A DNA stretch of 6,992 nt from Thermococcus sp. Lineage in GTDB: Archaea; Methanobacteriota_B; Thermococci; Thermococcales; Thermococcaceae. The notes under the pieces are model-generated. The model was given only the letters and a program-made list of their open reading frames with translations, did no database searches and had not been told where the DNA came from. This document shows, piece by piece, positions 6,457-6,992 of this stretch. Location of the stretch: contig JAGGWM010000124.1 of assembly GCA_021157445.1 (NCBI GenBank), positions 1-6,992 of the forward strand, in the 5' to 3' direction. A program made the position numbers and the translations under genes. How positions within the stretch are numbered: the stretch's first letter is position 1; the number at the start of each line of letters is the position of its first letter.

Positions 6457-6779
6457 TCAAAGAAAGAGAATGATAACTAATAATGCCGCAAAGATGAGTG
6501 AACCAAAAAGGAACATCGCAATAGCACTTTCCTCGGTGGGCTTTTCTGGTCCCACTTTCTCAACGAGCCAGATACCGAACAAGAAGCCGAGTGTAGTACC
6601 GAAGAACCAGCCAAGAGGCTTACCGAAGTTGTACTTCGCGTAAGTCAAAACTATCATCGTCAAGAACAATAGAATCACTCCTAAAGTGGCCTTCCAAATA
6701 CTCTTCTGCTTTTCCACGATCACAAAAACCCTGCCCATGTAAGGGTGAAAAGGAAGCCTGCTACAAATTCCGCCAGCAT
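6457..6779 (-). CDS. small four-helix membrane protein of unknown function, apparent frameshift in a T5 run
   Basis: I do not recognise the family. From ATG 6779, 19 codons (M-L-A-E-F-V-A-G-F-L-F-T-L-T-W-A-G-F-L) run into TGA at 6722-6720. The rest lies in another frame, beginning FVIVEKQKSIWKATLG, and ends at TGA 6457. Adding one T to the TTTTT run near 6725-6730 joins the two into about 107 residues. There would be four hydrophobic segments: LAEFVAGFLFTLTWAGF, TLGVILLFLTMIVLTYA, PLGWFFGTTLGFLFGIWLV and IAMFLFGSLIFAALLVIILFL, with a charged loop (VEKVGPEKPTEE) before the last. ATG 6779 is favoured because a good promoter lies at the correct distance, although its ribosome site (GGGCG) is weak. 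The in-frame ATG at 6738 would give 93 residues without the first helix and has no ribosome site. A much longer frame from 6951 is rejected. Confidence 0.6.
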
Positions 6780-6809
6780 GGTGCGCCCAAATCCAATTAC
6801 GCGGACAAG

Positions 6810-6820
6810 TATAAAAAAGC
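6810..6820 (-). promoter_or_regulatory. TATA/BRE promoter of the membrane-protein gene
   Basis: On the - strand, GCTTTTTTATA is a near-ideal Thermococcales TATA box with a BRE-like ACAAGC in front. Transcription would start near 6788, about 9 nt before ATG 6779. This is the same short-leader geometry as tmcA and the peptidase gene, and it argues against the longer frame starting at 6951. Confidence 0.65.
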
Positions 6821-6878
6821 TTGTGGCTGCTCAAGAATCCTAACGCCCTTAACAAATTCTCCCTTAGCCTGCACAATG

Positions 6879-6886
6879 TTTTAAAT
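6879..6886 (+). promoter_or_regulatory. TATA box of the gene at the right edge
   Basis: TTTTAAAT on the + strand, about 25 nt before position 6908, would give a leader of about 10 nt before GTG 6918. It is divergent from the membrane-protein promoter across a 138-bp intergenic region (6780-6917) that holds no other gene I can support. Confidence 0.5.
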
Positions 6887-6917
6887 CTCCACGAGACAAA
6901 TTTTAATGGTGGTATCT

Positions 6918-6992
6918 GTGGAAATCCTAAAACATTTGAGCAGGTTTCCACCTCGTTATGGCCCTGAATGGGGAAGCGGCGGAATATTTGGC
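6918..6992 (+). CDS. 5' end of an unrecognised gene, cut by the window edge
   Basis: Twenty-five open codons run from GTG 6918 to the end of the window (M-E-I-L-K-H-L-S-R-F-P-P-R-Y-G ... WGSGGIFG). The start is supported by GGTGG (6908-6912), five bases upstream, and a TATA box at 6879-6886 with correct spacing. An in-frame ATG at 6906 would lie at or before the predicted transcription start, so it is less likely. The Gly/Pro/aromatic-rich N-terminus (FPPRYGPEWGSGGIFG) looks like a real, probably conserved segment, but I cannot name the family from 25 residues. Confidence 0.55.
   Translation, partial: MEILKHLSRFPPRYGPEWGSGGIFG

Noticed and set aside
6725..6730. Programmed -1 frameshifting at the T5 run
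   Set aside because: The zero-frame codons GGG-TTT-TTG do not form a canonical X-XXY-YYZ slippery site and no obvious downstream stem is seen. An indel in the homopolymer is simpler.
6780..6951. N-terminal extension of the membrane protein to an ATG at 6951 (164 residues in total)
   Set aside because: Its first ~71 residues are Cys/His/Trp/Arg-rich with no hydrophobic pattern. They cross the strong promoter at 6810-6820 and overlap the supported + strand start at 6918, so the extension is read-through of an open frame.
1..6992. Mobile element, CRISPR array, defence or integrated-element signatures
   Set aside because: I saw no transposase, integrase, direct-repeat array, long inverted repeats or tRNA gene. 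Gene content is housekeeping-like throughout.

Overview
The window looks like a chromosomal segment from a hyperthermophilic euryarchaeon of the order Thermococcales, most likely a Thermococcus-type genome of moderate GC. The evidence is the protein content: an archaeal TmcA/Nat10-type RNA acetyltransferase, a long Pyrococcus/Thermococcus-type acylaminoacyl peptidase, archaeal QueE, and a double-histone-fold DUF1931-like protein. The expression signals agree: AT-rich TATA boxes lie about 25 nt before short leaders, Shine-Dalgarno cores of the GGTGA/GGTGG type sit 4-5 nt before starts, and genes end at oligo-T runs.

Layout. Positions 1-1260 (+) hold a tight run of two small proteins of unknown function followed by queE (7-carboxy-7-deazaguanine synthase, archaeosine pathway). 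Positions 1261-1412 hold no protein gene but contain a candidate C/D-box methylation-guide sRNA and an oligo-T terminator. Positions 1413-3854 (-) hold tmcA, convergent with queE. A 114-bp divergent promoter region (3855-3968) serves tmcA and, on the + strand, an S9-family acylaminoacyl peptidase (3969-5876). A short convergent terminator region follows. On the - strand come a DUF1931-like double-histone-fold gene (5932-6391) and a small four-helix membrane protein gene (6457-6779). Both are interrupted by what looks like a single frameshift. The far right edge carries the first 25 codons of an unrecognised + strand gene starting at GTG 6918.

How it fits together. The left half is rich in RNA-modification functions: QueE for archaeosine at tRNA position 15, TmcA for N4-acetylcytidine, and possibly a guide RNA for 2'-O-methylation. 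All three modifications help stabilise RNA at high temperature. The right half (peptidase, histone-fold protein, membrane protein) has no obvious pathway link to this. The points most worth checking are the two adjacent frameshifts, the candidate sRNA, and the two small orphan proteins coupled to queE. I found no mobile element, CRISPR array or defence system.
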